Below, piece after piece: positions 14,501-29,500 of a stretch of 64,000 bases of DNA (positions within the stretch are counted from its first letter, which is position 1; every line of letters starts with the position of its first letter). Source of the DNA: Siphonodentalium dalli (Eukaryota; Mollusca; Scaphopoda; Gadilida; Siphonodentaliidae); assembly GCA_032622095.1 (NCBI GenBank), contig CP136064.1, positions 49,174,073 through 49,238,072 on the forward strand, given 5' to 3'. The notes beneath the pieces were generated by a model. It was given only the letters and a program-made list of their open reading frames with translations. It had not been told where the DNA came from and did not search any database. A program made the translations under genes and the position numbers.

Positions 14501-17500
14501 GTACTCTTGACAAAGTTGAACTGAAAATGAATAAATATAGAATAAATAAAAGGTCACAGAATCGAGGTGGCTTTTTGGAACATTGGCTTTTGTAAGAACA
14601 AAGAAGTCAAATTCTGGCAAAATTTGACTGCAACTAGACAATGTCCTGTGTGTTCTCAAAGGTGAGCCACATACCATGTATCAAGAGATTCTTTTGAAGA
14701 TTTATCAATTTATCAATAAGATAACACAAATATTATCTCTAAGTCAAATATAATATAACTTGGCCTGTGTCTTCTCAAATGTGAACCATGTACCAAATAT
14801 CAAGAGATGCTGTTGAATATTGCTCAAGTTATTATGCGGACAACACAAAAACAGCAATTTCTAAGTCGGAAAAGAATATTAATGAATTATAATATTATTG
14901 TGAGTACAAGAGTTAATTCTGAATTTGAGTAAAATTAAATATTGTTTAAGGACAGGGGTCGTGGAAGCAGTGAAGGACAAGTGGGGGTGGGGGCACAACA
15001 CCCCATGCCAAATATAAGCTAAATAGGCCTGATGGTTCTTGAGAAGATTTTTTAAGAATATGGAGGGAAAGAGCTATGCCCTATCTGACCTGATGACCTT
15101 ATAGCAACAAATTTAATCTCGGTCACCTCCATACCAAATATAAGCTAAATAGGCCTGATCTGATGGTTCTTGAGAAGACGTTATAAGAATTACTGTAAAA
15201 GTAAAGAGTATTGTCCCTGGCTCCACCCCCATTTAACATAGTGACCCCATTGGAACAAATCTGAATCCCAGTCACCTAGGGACTATCCAACCAAATATGA
15301 CCCAAATCGGTCTTGTGGTTCTGGAGATGAAGACCTCTAAAAAATAACAATGAAAGTGTCAATGACAGTGTAGCTCAACTTGAATGGGGGATAATTTCAT
15401 GTTTTACAGTCAATTGAGCGATTATGAATGCGGAAAGTTAAAATGTCTAAACTAAATAATACTAGATAGCCCCCAACTAGAGGTGACCCAGAAGATCCAT
15501 ATGAAGTTTGGTGATGATCGGATGAGGGATGCGGCCTGTAGGGTGTGCCAAAGGATTTAGTGATGCAAAGAGTAAAATCCTTGATGGCTGCCAGCATCCT
15601 AGTCCCAGTCTTCTTGTACTAAAACCAGCTAAGATATTGGGATGGCGATTTGCTGTTTTTAGTCCCAGCCCGCTTGCATACCAATCCTATCACACGAGTT
15701 ACGCCCACGATCTGTGGCGGGAATCTGTGGTGTATTTTACTCGATTTACCTAATGAATCAATACATGATGCTATATACATCGGAAAGAGAGACATATCAT
15801 GGTCATAATGGTGTATAATAATCTAACTTTCATGTTAAATTACGCATAGAATATTCCGGTTGATTGTCACCAACATCGCTGTTTTTTCTGTTTGTTTACT
15901 TAACTGAAAGCCGAACTCAGGTTCCGAAGAACTTCGGCATTGTCCGGTGTTTGTTTTGGCCGAGACGAATTTCGATACAAACAAAATGGCGGCCCCCATG
16001 ATATTCTAATGGTCATTGTGTTTACACTGTTTTAAACTGTGAGATGGTTATAATTCCCGTAATTTATTTAATGTATTACATTTATATCTTCAATATGTAT
16101 TTAATCTATGTAATAATTTATTTATTGTCACGTATAATTACGATTACAATGGAGAATTCATCGTGCGTGGTTGATTGAAAATCTACGGAATATTTTCACC
16201 GGAAAATGCCGAACGCAGTTCGCAAGGTCAACTGAGTTCGCATACTTAAAAAAATATGTAAACACTGCGGCAAAAGTTTCTTTTCACATTAAATTACCGC
16301 TTTCAATTCACAACCGATGTGGGTTTCAGATCAAATAGCATGTCTTCTGCGGAAACTATCCGTTTATTGTAGCAATTGTGATATTTTATTTCATATAATT
16401 GTGGTTTTATTTGAGCGGGTCACTAACGATTAACTCGTGTCAAAGGAGACCATGGGCCTGGAACTCGGACTAAAGACCGGCACCTCCATCCCAATATCTT
16501 AGCCGGTTTTAGTACGAGAAGACTTGGACTACCAGCATCCATGTATTTCATTGAAAATCGGAAAAATATTTGGTAAGCTCCCATCTACAGGTCACCCTGA
16601 TGATCCATATAAAGTTTGGTGATGATCAGGTGAGGGATGTGATCTGTAGGGTGTGCTAAAGGATTTAAGTCATAAAAAGAGTAAAATCCAAGATGGCCAC
16701 TGGCAGCCATGTTTTTTAACAGAAATCGGGAAAAAAAGGTAAGAAGACGATTGTTGACCAACGGATAAATGGGAGGACGGATGATTATAGCTCCACCGGG
16801 AACTTCATCTCAGGTAAGCCTTGATATAGGGTGTCTGTCATTTGCAGAATGAGGTCCCCAGAGGGTGAATTTAGTGATCACCAAATTCACCCTCTGGGGA
16901 CCTCATTCTGCTTACACCTCAGCAGAATGAGGTTCCTAGAGGGTGAATTTGGTGATGCTAGCCCGCTATGCGGGGTAGCATCACTAAATTCACCCTCTGG
17001 GGACCTCATTCTGCAAATGACAGACACACTATTTCAAGGCTTGATCTCAGGTGAGCTAAAGAGCAGTCCAGCGAATCAGTGGGATGTCAAGATGGGATTT
17101 ATTAACGTGGCTCTCTGACCACGAAAGACGTTGTGTTCTACTGGAGACGGAACATTGATAACAGATAACAAACAGGAATCATACCTGGAATTCAAAAGCT
17201 TCTTCCGTCTGTGAATCATGTCCGGGCATCAATAAACAAAAACACACCTATAAAAGAGATAGAAAATGGAATTAGGAGATAAAAGTACCATGTTTTCGTT
17301 GAATATTCAGTGATTCAAACATGAAAAGTTTGTGAACGAGCCGGTGAGTTCACATATGTGACCCGCCATATCAAATCAAGTCGTAAGTCGGGATTTTTTT
17401 ACCCTGTGCCAATGCATTCTCTTATATATGCGAGTCGACCATAGGTCGCCTCGCATATATAAGAGAATGCATTGGCCTAACAATTTTTTACAATTTTAAT

Positions 17501-20500
17501 AATTTTTTCTTGTATTCTTTAACAATTTTATAATTTCACCCATACAGAGTCCCAGACAAACATGAGCAGACGACACACTTCTATATATGTGTGGGGCTCC
17601 CTGCAGGGTAATGGATGTTTTTTATTTTATGTCCTAAAAATTGTCAGAAACAATTATTTTAAAAAAATTATAAAAAATTGTTAGGCCAATGCATTCTCTA
17701 TATGGTCGACTCGCATATATAAGAGAATACATTGGCACAGGGTAAAAAAATCCCGACTTATGACTGGATTTGATATGGCGGGTCACATATTTTCATGTTC
17801 GAATCCCCGAATAACCAACGAAACAGGGTAATTTTATCTCCATTGTAATTTAATCTACCAAAAAATTTAGAGGAAACTGCATGAAAAGTATCGACATTAA
17901 ATTATAGGAAGTGATAATATTCTTTTTTCGGTGATCAAATCTCTGGATATGTTCCATCGGATTACTCAGAACAGCCCCAGAACAACTTCCTGTTAACCGT
18001 ATCTATAGTAAATAATGTTCGTGTTGACTCGATTACATGACTGCTGGTAGCGCAGTGATGTATTTTACGCATGTTGTCAATGACACTTTGCTCAATTCTA
18101 AATTTGTTCTCTGATTAGCAGCCGATGCTGGTGAATTGAAAACTGAAATTAGCAGCTCTTGGCCATAAGAATGAGTGTTTCAGCAACAAATATTCACTTC
18201 GAATTACAATTAAATTTAACAGTTCATATGCTAATATCATCTACACACACAGGAAAAAGTCATAAATAATAAATATAAATCTATGACTCATTTAATACTT
18301 GAAAAGAGCTTAACTAAGAAAAACAGATATTTCACAAAACAATATGAACATAACAAAATTATTCCAAATAATTTTATAGTCTAATACACACCAATAAATT
18401 GGAAAGGTCATCAGATAATGACAGACTGTAACAAGAGCTGGGCTGTCACCCGGTGCATACCGCCTATTGTGGGCATACTTATTACTAAGGCTGAGATACA
18501 AGGGCAGATGGACAAAACAAATCAACATTTTCAGATAAACAAACATGAATAACTCTAGAACAGAAAACCTGAACAAAACGATGTCCTCATAGTGGTGAAC
18601 ATCCATACCAAATTTCAACAATCCGACAACCGATGGTTGAGATATCTGTCTGGACGGGCGTCCACATATAATCCAGTATACCCAGGTATACCAATCATTT
18701 CCTTCGGGGGTAAAATAAAATTTTGACATACCTCTAGGTTGTACCAGGCTTGTGTTGAATTCACACCAAAGAACATTTCCTCAACAACCGATGATACAGC
18801 ATTCTCAAGTTTGGCCTGCTCTTTACACACCGTCTTGAATTTTGTCACAGTATCAACATCTATAAGAACAATTGCCATGTTAGAAAATTAAATTAAAATC
18901 TATTAGTGGATGATTATGGATGATTATGCTTCAAATGTCATCTGTGATTTTGAAGTGGATTTTCAGAGTTAAAGATAAGATGCAAATCTATGTATATTTT
19001 GCAGTTGTTGAGTCTTTTAAATTCCTTAATACACGAACTACTAACTGTGCAGTAAAAATTCAAGCTTGCGAAATCTAAACCATTCACATGCAATATATCA
19101 CACCCTTCCGTTTCACAAAATTGGAGGGTTGATACCATGCAAATTGCACACTATTAAAATAATATAAATAGAGAAATAGATGGCAGCAATTGCATTATAA
19201 ATAATATCAAACTAATAAAAATAACGAACTCTCAGTTACCTCTTTTAGTTGGGCGGATATGTGCAAAATCGTTACTTTTAATGAATAAATTGTGAAATTT
19301 GGCCCAGGCATTCCTGGTTGTGCCCTTTGAAAACATTTTCGGTAGGCAACTAGATCGGACCATTTTTAGGGGGTTTTGGGGGTTTCCATAGCAACGAACC
19401 CCATTTCAGCCTACTTGTCGCAAAAACATGTATACAGGATCGGAGAATGTGGGAAGATCAGAGGTATTTCCTTCTCAAAATTCCACGCTAGTGGCAGAAG
19501 TATTATTCAACAACTTTTAGGCAACTAAGGCACTGATTGGTTGCTATGGCAACAAAATATACACAATCACGTGACCAATGTGTAGCTGAATGGTGCGAGG
19601 GTATTCAAAGAGATGGACTTCAAAACTCAATTGGTATTTAGAACTAAATCGTGGTTACTCCTACGGGAATGTAGTCATATTAAATATTGTTTGACCTTAT
19701 ACTGCTATAATAACGGAAACCATATCAAATTGGGACTATTTAATATAACCAAATTACTCTCGAAAAAGTGGACATTTCTAGAAATACGTTTTCCACCCGT
19801 ATATTTTATCAACACACATGCGCTAGATTTAGGCTGAGTAATGTAACCATCTGAGATCAAATAAGTTATGTGATAACTCAGACCTGTCTAATAATGTGTA
19901 TGTTGACATTCCTCGTAATGGATGGATTCCAAGATGGCTTCCAAAATGGCAACCAATGATTTTTTTGTAAATGATTTGTCACATATATCCCGAACATTAT
20001 TCTCTGCTGTTCCGAAAAAGGTAGCATAGGTTGTAGCTCATTTGGATATTAACCAAATTATATAATAAACTGATACTAAATGGTCAATTCTGGTTGTCCC
20101 AGTACCTTCTGGGGATGACAAATTCATTTGAGAGAACTGAGAGGAACCATATTATGTGGCTACTCTTGTCCATTAGCTTCACAATTGATCAAATTAATAC
20201 ATGATGTAAGTAACAACGGCAGCCAGGTTGTGACTGCATGTGAATATGTTTAGAGGGAGTTATTGTATGACCATGAACGATGTGAATAGTTATACAAGGA
20301 GTGGCTATATGGTCATGGGTGGGGTGTCAATGAGATGCATATGTATACAAGGGGTGGTTGTATGGTCATGTGTGAATTGAATAGGAATACAGGGAGTGGC
20401 TGCATGATAATTGATGTGGTGTATGGGTATAGCGAGAGTAGCTACATGGTCATCGGTGTGTTGTTTATGTATATATGAAGTGACTAGATAGCCATGTGTG

Positions 20501-23500
20501 GGATTTACAGGTGTATCTTGGGTGGCTATATTATGGATGGATGTATATCTATACACGTGCTGGCTATATGATCATGGGTGGGTGTATGGACAAATGTGGA
20601 GTGGTTGTATGCTTATGGGTAACGTATATAGGTGTACATGGAATGAATGTACGGTCGTGATTGCTGAAGTGTATATGCATACATGGAGTACATGTATAGC
20701 TGGGTAGTCATTGACGGGCTTGTGGGTATATAGGAAGTGTCCCTATGGATATGGGTGTATTTGGTATGTATATGCATATCTGCTGTGTCTGTATTGTCAT
20801 GGATGTGTGTAACCGTATACAGCGAGTCGATGGGTTGTCATGGGTGATGTGTATATGCAAGTCTGGGGTGTACAAATGACCGTATGCTCCGGGTATTGGT
20901 ATATCTATTGATGAGGTGTACTGTATGTGTATACATGCTGTGATAATATGCGGGGTGAATATGTATATGTTGAGTGGCTATATGGCCATGGGTGTGGCGA
21001 AAGTTATACAATGAGTGGGTAAATAGGTATACAAGTGGTCATAAATTCGGTGTGATTATACAGCGAGTGTCTAAATTGCCATTGGTGATGTGTATATGTA
21101 AGTCTGGAGTGTATGGATGGCCGTGTGATCAGGGTATTGGTATATATTGAAGGGCTCCATGGTCATTGGTGAGGTGTAGATGTATACCCGGAGAGACTAT
21201 ATGGCCATGAGTGGGATGTATATGAATATATTGAGTGGCTATATGGTAATGGGTGTGGCCAATATGTATACCAGGAGTGACTGTATGGCCAATGTTGATG
21301 TGATATACGGGGTATTGGTATATCTAGGGTTGTATGGCCATTGGTGAGGTGTTTATGTATACCTAGAGTGACTATATATGCATGAGTGGGGTTTATATGT
21401 ATGTCTTGAGTAGCTATATGTCCATATGTGTGGGCAATATGTGTACAGGGAGCAACAATATGACCAATGGCGGAGTGAATATGTATACAAAGGGTTACTG
21501 TATGACTACGAATGTGATGTGTGAGTATACAGCGAGATGTCTGAATTGCCATGAGTGAGATGTTCATTCAAGTCTGGCCTGTATGGGGATATATAGAAGG
21601 GCTGTATGGCCATTAGTGATGTGTATATGTATACCTGGAGTGACTATGGTTATGGTTGTAGTGTATATGTATATCTTGGGTGGCTATATGGCCATGGGTG
21701 TGGCAAATAAATATATGAAAGTGTCAATGACACTGTAGCTCAACTTGGAAAGGGAATAATTTAATGTATTACAGTCAATGGAGCGATTAGGAATGTGGAA
21801 AGTTGAATGTCTAATACTAGTTTATAGACATGAAGAGACCCCAAAATGACTCGTTCCTATCTACATGTCATTATTAACATTCATGACAAATTTTATGATG
21901 ATCAGACCAGAGACAGTGAGGTGCGAACATATTTCTGGAAAGTTTCTTTGAAGTTCAAAACATTTTCGAAAGATCATGGTACATATAAATGATGTCCGGC
22001 CAAACAGTCGAGCGCGTGGTTCAAATGAGAAACAATTGCACTGAAAAATGTGAATGTTGAAACATACGAATTATTAAATGCCCTATTAATTAACTGGGAA
22101 AACAACCTTTCTCATTTTCAACGCAATAGACATTTTGATGATATGTTCCTGAAGACTGTATAGATCAGTCGCTATAAGGGCATGCTCACATTGACACACT
22201 GTTTGCGTCGTCGCGTGTCTTTTATTTATTTGTGTCGGTATTTGTAACTTACTTTGACGTTTTTTGCCGCTGAAGTGCTATGGCATACCGCTTGACATCA
22301 TTCTAGTCAAACTAGTAATTTAACCCAATTGGTATATAATATATATTAGTATCATCGGCAATCAATCATCTTCACACCCTTCATGTAAACGATGTCTCTA
22401 TTGTTCTATAAATATGTCAAACAACTCCTACGTATCATTAGTGTAATAGATCAACTTGAAATAGTCTGTCCGTAAACACAAATATTTCAGCGATGAATGA
22501 ACTGAGATTTGATATCTAGATTTGTTTTTATCGATCTCTCAAACGAGGAGCCAACACCCGTGGTTCAAAGTGGTGTTGGTAAGACAAAACAAAACATGTC
22601 AAATGTGTGATGGGCGCAAGTATAGGCAGCTCCAGTGAGTGCATTCTAGTTCCCATCTACATTCCAATTTAAACAGCCATGACAAATTTCATGATGATCA
22701 GACTAAAGGTACGACCTGTAGCCCGTGCTAAAGGATTTAGTCATACAAAGAGTAAAATCCAAGATGGCTGCTGGCGGCCATGTTTTTTGCCCAAATGACC
22801 CAAAAATTACTCGTTCCCATCTACATGTCAATATTAACATCCATGACAATAAGACGACAGTACGGCCTGTAGCCCGTGCTAATGGATTGAAATCCAAGAT
22901 GGCCACTGGCGGCCATGTTTTTTTTCCAAATGACCCCAAAATGACTCGTTCCCATCTACATGTCAATGTCAACATCCATGACAAATTTCATAATAATCGG
23001 ACCAAATGTACGAACTGTAGCCCGTGCTAAAGGAAATTGTTGACGCATCACGCACACACACACACACGGACGACGGATACCAAGCCATGGCAATAGCTCA
23101 AACTTTACAAAGTAAAGTTGAGCTAACAAGGAGTGATTCTATGGCCACTGATGAGGCGAATATGTATACAAGAAGTGACTGTATGATCATCGATGTGGTT
23201 AACAAGTACACATGGGGTGACAATATAGTCATGGTGGTGATGTGTAGGGTTATACCTGGTGTGCCTGCATGACTGTATAGTCATGTGTGGATGTACGGGT
23301 ATACAAGGTGTGGCTGTATGGTCATGCGTGAGATGTATCTGTATAAAGCGAGTTGCTTACATGGTCGTTTGTGTGGTGTTCATGTATATATGGAGTGACT
23401 GCATGTTCATGTGTGGATTGTACAGGTGTACATTTGGGTGAATATTGCTTTCCACAATAACTCATGGACATGTTAATCGATAGAGAGGTAATGTCAGAGT

Positions 23501-26500
23501 GTTCTCTAGCATGATTGTGTGTTATCTGTACAATGGTGGAAACGGTTTTCCTGACATGAGTCAATCAATTTTGATGAATTTTGATGTTGTTGGCCCATCT
23601 CAGTTCAGTTTCAAAGTTCTGTTCAAAACTGGCCAGAATCCCAAAATAAGTTTTCGGTAACATTCCATACTGCATCCTTTAACACAGGGTTGGCTGATTT
23701 AAATCAAGCGATTTAAATCATTGATTTAAATCAATGATTTTTTTCAATAAAATCATTGATTTAAATCAATTTTTTTTAAATGATTGCATATGTCAAGAAT
23801 TTGCAATATCTAACAAGGTTTTTTGTAAACTATAACATGATTATTATTAAACAATATACAATATTGGATAATAGATATGAAATTGTGCAGTAATTGTCAA
23901 CCCTATAGAAACAGGCATACTGCATGGTTCTGTGATTACTGCTCCAGCAACGGCCTGTTCCGCTTATTTGTAGCTACATAAGATTCAGCACTCCTCATTA
24001 AACTATTAAATTTCCTTTCCTTTTCTGATTGCCATACATGTAAATGCCAACCAAGTAATTCTACCATATACTCTGCCATCTAAACTACTCTAGTTGTCTA
24101 ATATCCATACTTGATATATGGTGTGATTACATGTATGTCTTCAAGTCACCGAGGAGAAAAGGTGATTGATAATATATTCAGTTCTCAACTAAAATTTACT
24201 AAATTTATTAGTAAATCTTTAAGCACAGGTTTACCTATCCAGATATCACAACATTGGAACTCACATGGACCTAAGTGTATGCATAATTAAAGTACATGGT
24301 CGCTATATCTGTTCTGCCATGATATTTGTGCTTGATACATGTACTAGTAGTTATACAAAAAATAATAAATAATAATAGAATTTTGATTAATCCAGCCTTG
24401 GATATAATAAGTGACACCTTTTAGAACCTTCATTTATCAAAGACATTGCACAATTGCATATTTTCATAACAATTAGAAAAAAAATCAAATAAATCGATTT
24501 AAATCAAATAAATCGATTTTTTTGATTTATTTAAAAAAAATCAAAAAAATCACCAACCCTGCTTTAACATGAATGTGACATGTCGTATTATGTACTCAGA
24601 CATCCTGAATAGAACATTTAGTTGTCAGTGAATTATGTTACATATTTAATAACCAAGTATTTGTCATAATTTGCTACCATTTCGGAAAAGCAGAGAATAA
24701 TTTTCGGTATATATGTGAAAAATAAGCTCTTTTTTTTATCAAATTTGGTTGCTATCTTGGGTGATTTTGTCTAAAATACCTCAATGTCACTCATTTATGA
24801 GAGATCAAAACAATAAACAGATTTGATACTAAAGATAGTTCCATTTTACTTGAAAAAATCGTCTAAACCCGAACAGTTATTTTTTGCCGATTTTAATGTC
24901 GAGTTCGTAATAGAAAATTCCAATAATTCTGGTAATGTCAGTGGCTATATACAATACTAACATTCAAGCGAGGTGCGTTAACAATGTTAGTATTCAATCT
25001 ATAAAATACACAATAGCCAATTTTATAAATTAACCCAAACTTTTAACCGATTGCATGACACGCTGGGGCGAAATTTACCATTTTCCATATTTTGGGTGTC
25101 ATGTTAGCAGCCAGTTTGAGCCAGAGTGACAATTTTGGCTCCATTGAGTCAGATTAAGTTGGAATATTCATAAGCAATGGTATGCCTTACTTACAGTGCA
25201 CACTTCTGCCCGTTTATTGTTGAAATATGACTACCGTACTGACCCGCGTTTAGGCCCAGGGGGCCTTTGTTTTATTTGAGCTCAAAAATCCAAGTGGGCT
25301 TAAACTCGGATATGACCCTTTGCAAACCAAAAATCCTAAGAAATCGGGACAGTAAAACTGATGAAAGCCGATCTAACGCCGATTATTTGGGAATTTTTTC
25401 AATTAAATGTGAATATTAAAATATTATAATAACACTTTAAGTCTTGTAGTTTTATTGGACAACATTCCCATGTTGAAATGACACTATTATGTAAGTAGTC
25501 TTGACTGACAGCCGTCTTGTTCCCAAAGTGTGTGCTTGGAGTCAGGAATGCCCTGGTTATTATGTAAGCGGCAGTGTGGGTTATCTATAGTCTGACTATA
25601 GTTTATATCAATGTTCAGATTTAATCCGATTATGAAAACAATAAGCCCGGCGCTTTATTCGTGATCCATTGTCTACATAGAGGATGTTACAATGGCGACT
25701 AATTGCATGTTTAACAAAAGCCAGTGAGTGTAATTATTTAACAGCACTGACAAGGCAGTTGTATTTCTACTAAAACGGCATTCTGAACTCCTCGACCTGT
25801 GACCTCTGGGTCCAAACGGTGACGGAATCTGACGAGGTTTGCCGAATGCTGAAACGTGTATAAAAAAAACGTATACAAAAGCACGTGTTTGAATATTTTG
25901 GTTTCGAGTGAATAAAGTTGACGCAGTTTGGAAGACATTTTTGTTAATTGACAAGTTCCCCCTTCTGCTCCATTATGATACCCACTGTGTGTTTACATAA
26001 CCAAGAGGCCAGTTCTTTGTGTTTGGCCACATGTAGGAACACACAGGTCTTCGTTGTCACTGAACACGAAAAATATGTTTTTACAGTACCGGTACTGTAT
26101 TTGGAACAGGTGCGCTGTGATTAAACTTAAAAGTATTTCACGCGCATAGCCGCACATGGCTTTTAAAGCTATACGCTGTTAGCAAGTGGGTTCTATTGTA
26201 TTTTATGTCTGTTAAACGTTTGGTTTCCGCAGGGAAGTATAATTGAATAAAGAAATGTGAATTTAAGATTCACTTTATTTTATTTCATTTAATATTATCA
26301 CTTACCTACGAATAATAACTTTCCATTTTTCGTGGCATTCTCGCCGTCACCGATCGTTTGTGAATATACTTCTTGGAATTATTTATTTGGGGAGTATCAT
26401 TAGCAAATACTTACTTACCACTGCTGAAATTGAACAAAATTTGGGGTGGGCTTAAACACGAATATACCCCTGTGCATGGAATTTGGCCAAAATATATGGG

Positions 26501-29500
26501 TGGGCTTAAACACGGGCATGGGCTTTGAACCGGGTCAGTACGGTACAATCCCAAAGGTGATTTTTGGTGAATTTTTATCGCGTTCTGTAAAATATAATTT
26601 TGTATGGATCGGAAGAGACGGGGACCACATGGATAGCATATTTCATTGCTCCAACTATCACTTAAATGAACAGTAGAAAATAAAGTCACAATTATCACCC
26701 AGTTCCATACAACAGAAACTGATCAAGAAGTTATTAGTGAAAACACATTACATTTTCCACTTCCGACTACCATTTTGGCGACCATCTTGAACGGGGAGTT
26801 CCCATTTTACTATGAGAAGTGGAATTATATCTTAGCTTCACAAAAATATATATATTTGTATACATATGACAAGATTTTCTCACTATAATTTGCCTCAAAC
26901 TGACTTAGTGACCCGTCTGAAAAAAATGGCGGCCATGTTGGACGCCATCTGGTCTGGTGTCTACACGACCACTTTTTTCGTGTTAACATTGATTAAATGT
27001 TGAGGGACATCATGCGGAGGAAAATGAGTCAGGTGAAGTTAAATCCTGGGGGTGCCTGGATACCTATCAGCTCCTGGACTAGCGTACGTATTGGCAGAGT
27101 TAATTGGGGAAAGATTGTTCCCATGGCAACTAGGGCCTAAATGTGGGTATGGGAAAACCTTTGATGATATATACATATATATATATCATATTTCAGAGTT
27201 GCGAATGTAATCTTATAGCAGGAATTCCCATTCTGAACATGTGCACAAAAGCTACTATCCGAACTTCAATTTGTCAACAACCAGCCAATCTCGAAACTGC
27301 CAATACGCGCCAACCAGTGTTCATATAAAACTTCGTTTATTGTGGTCAATCACTAGCTAAATGCGAAAAATCTGTTATATTGTCTTTATAGATTACCGAA
27401 GATGATATTATCTTAAATTGAAACTTATCACATGTGCCGACATTTTAATTTTTTTACTCAGTTTTTGAAGAAAATCCATTAGTTTCCATGGCAACAAGCT
27501 AAATTTTGGTGATCTGGGCCAAATTTTACAGTTTGTTACATATATTGGTCTTTTCTCTATTGGATAAAGCAATGCCTACATCGATATGGCTGATACTATT
27601 CACATAGTCGGCCGTCAAATAAACTGCCCTATACCGTAAATTACCACAGGGGTCAGCAGGGGTTGGTTGCTATGGCAACTACTTAATCACCCTAACTGAC
27701 CTCGGATTTTTGTGCCTACCGATTTTTTAAAACTGAGACATACCAAAGATTAAGTGTGTAAAATTTCGTAATTTATTCACAAAGTGTAACGATTCGCCTA
27801 TTTCTGGCACATATCCGCTCCACTATTTAATTGAGGCCTCATCAAACAATTTATGTGCAATTTCACCCAGAATGTTCGAAGAGTTCACAACATAAATCTT
27901 CCCTTTATCAACAATTTAAAATTTAGATAAATTCTGTTGGAGATGTAATGGCCACTGGAAGAGAGATTGAATAGAGATTACTTGGGAAATGAACACTGAA
28001 CACTGAACTATATGGATAGATGGTCCTGCGTTTGTAAACCATAGCAGAAAAGGGTTAACTTTTTGGTCGCCTACGGTAACTAATGGTCAGTGGCTTGCCT
28101 CGGCATCAGTCACGCATGCGCAGTCCCAAATATAATTCACTGTACAGATTGAATTAGCCAGTTTATTTTCAACTCAATCAGAAGATTGGCGAGTCGCGGG
28201 GTTGGGAATGGCACCGCCATGGGAGGGCCCTATGATAGTTCAGTGTTCAGGCTTTCTTTAAGGAAATATATATTATATTTTTTAAAATATCATATTTCCG
28301 CCAAAGGAAGCCCTCACACTGAACTATATGGATTAGAATGCAAGCCCAGGAGGAGGCACGAGCAATAAAGTTAATAGCCAAATTTTGAGTAAAGGTACTC
28401 TTCTCAAACAGATTGTATCATATATGAACACTTTAATGAATCTGTTAGGATTATTTACGTGAAATAACTCATATAGTTAGAGTGCTATATTGCTCAAATG
28501 TGTACCGCCCCCCTTGTTTTGAAACAAACATCCCATGAGGTGCCATCCAATGCATAGTTGCGAGCGAACCGAGCAAGTATAACGTTAGAAGAAACTCTTC
28601 GTTCCTCTCTGTGTCGTCTTCTTCAGCTGTCTGTTCTAAGGTCCCACCCGTCAAGGTCCCATGATGCAGGATCATGAAGGAAGGAGACTAACTCACTCTC
28701 CGCCTTAGCGACAGAACGACCTGCAGACGGAGGCCCACTCCATCGATGGCGAGACAACCTAAGTTAACTAACTGCTATTCGCCAAAGAAAAAGCCAGAGA
28801 ACCTGATGCCAAATTTGTGGCACAGGGATTGAGTTGAGAACCCATTAGGCCAAACAGGTTGTACAACGATAATGGAGTCAAGCCATCTGAACAGAGGGAG
28901 CCCTCTCTGAGGTACCTATGCATCACAGGATATCCGACAGAAATCCTGTGATACAAATCTTACGAGTATATAAACAGTCCTTCCCATGAGGAAAACACAC
29001 CGAGAGCATTTATTTGCTCCCGTAATGCAGAAGAAGTGTGTAATATGGCACCCATACGATACCATAATTGTACATGTAAGTTTGGTTTTTGCTCAAACCA
29101 AAAGTCATTGTGGAATAGACCTATGTCTAGTTACACTTTAATATGCCATAGTTGCACTGAGATGGTAAAGCATCTAAATAAACCTTAAAATAGTTCAATA
29201 TTGAACCAACAATTACAGTCTCCATTAGTATTTTGTGAAGAAGGACGGGTGCGAATTTTAGCACACGGGAATTGAAAATTACGAGTGCATACGGGTTCGA
29301 GAGCAATCACTCCCGTCTCCTGGGAAGGACTGATATAAATATATAAAAATGATATAAAAATTATATATCAAGGTGATCTATAAGTCACAATGAGATCATT
29401 GCAGAAGGCCCTTTGGCTCTTTGACAACTGAAATCAGTTCAAATGATGTACAATGTAATCAGATGATAACCACGGGTAAATTGTCACCATGCGGAATATT

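Noticed and set aside
18310-18729. 139-codon minus-strand frame next to exon 16
   Set aside because: It overlaps a known interspersed repeat and continues past a good donor site at 18731; no homology.
20305-21567. His/Thr/Tyr-rich repetitive frames
   Set aside because: Translation of the 45-bp minisatellite; both strands are open in places and frames shift between units.
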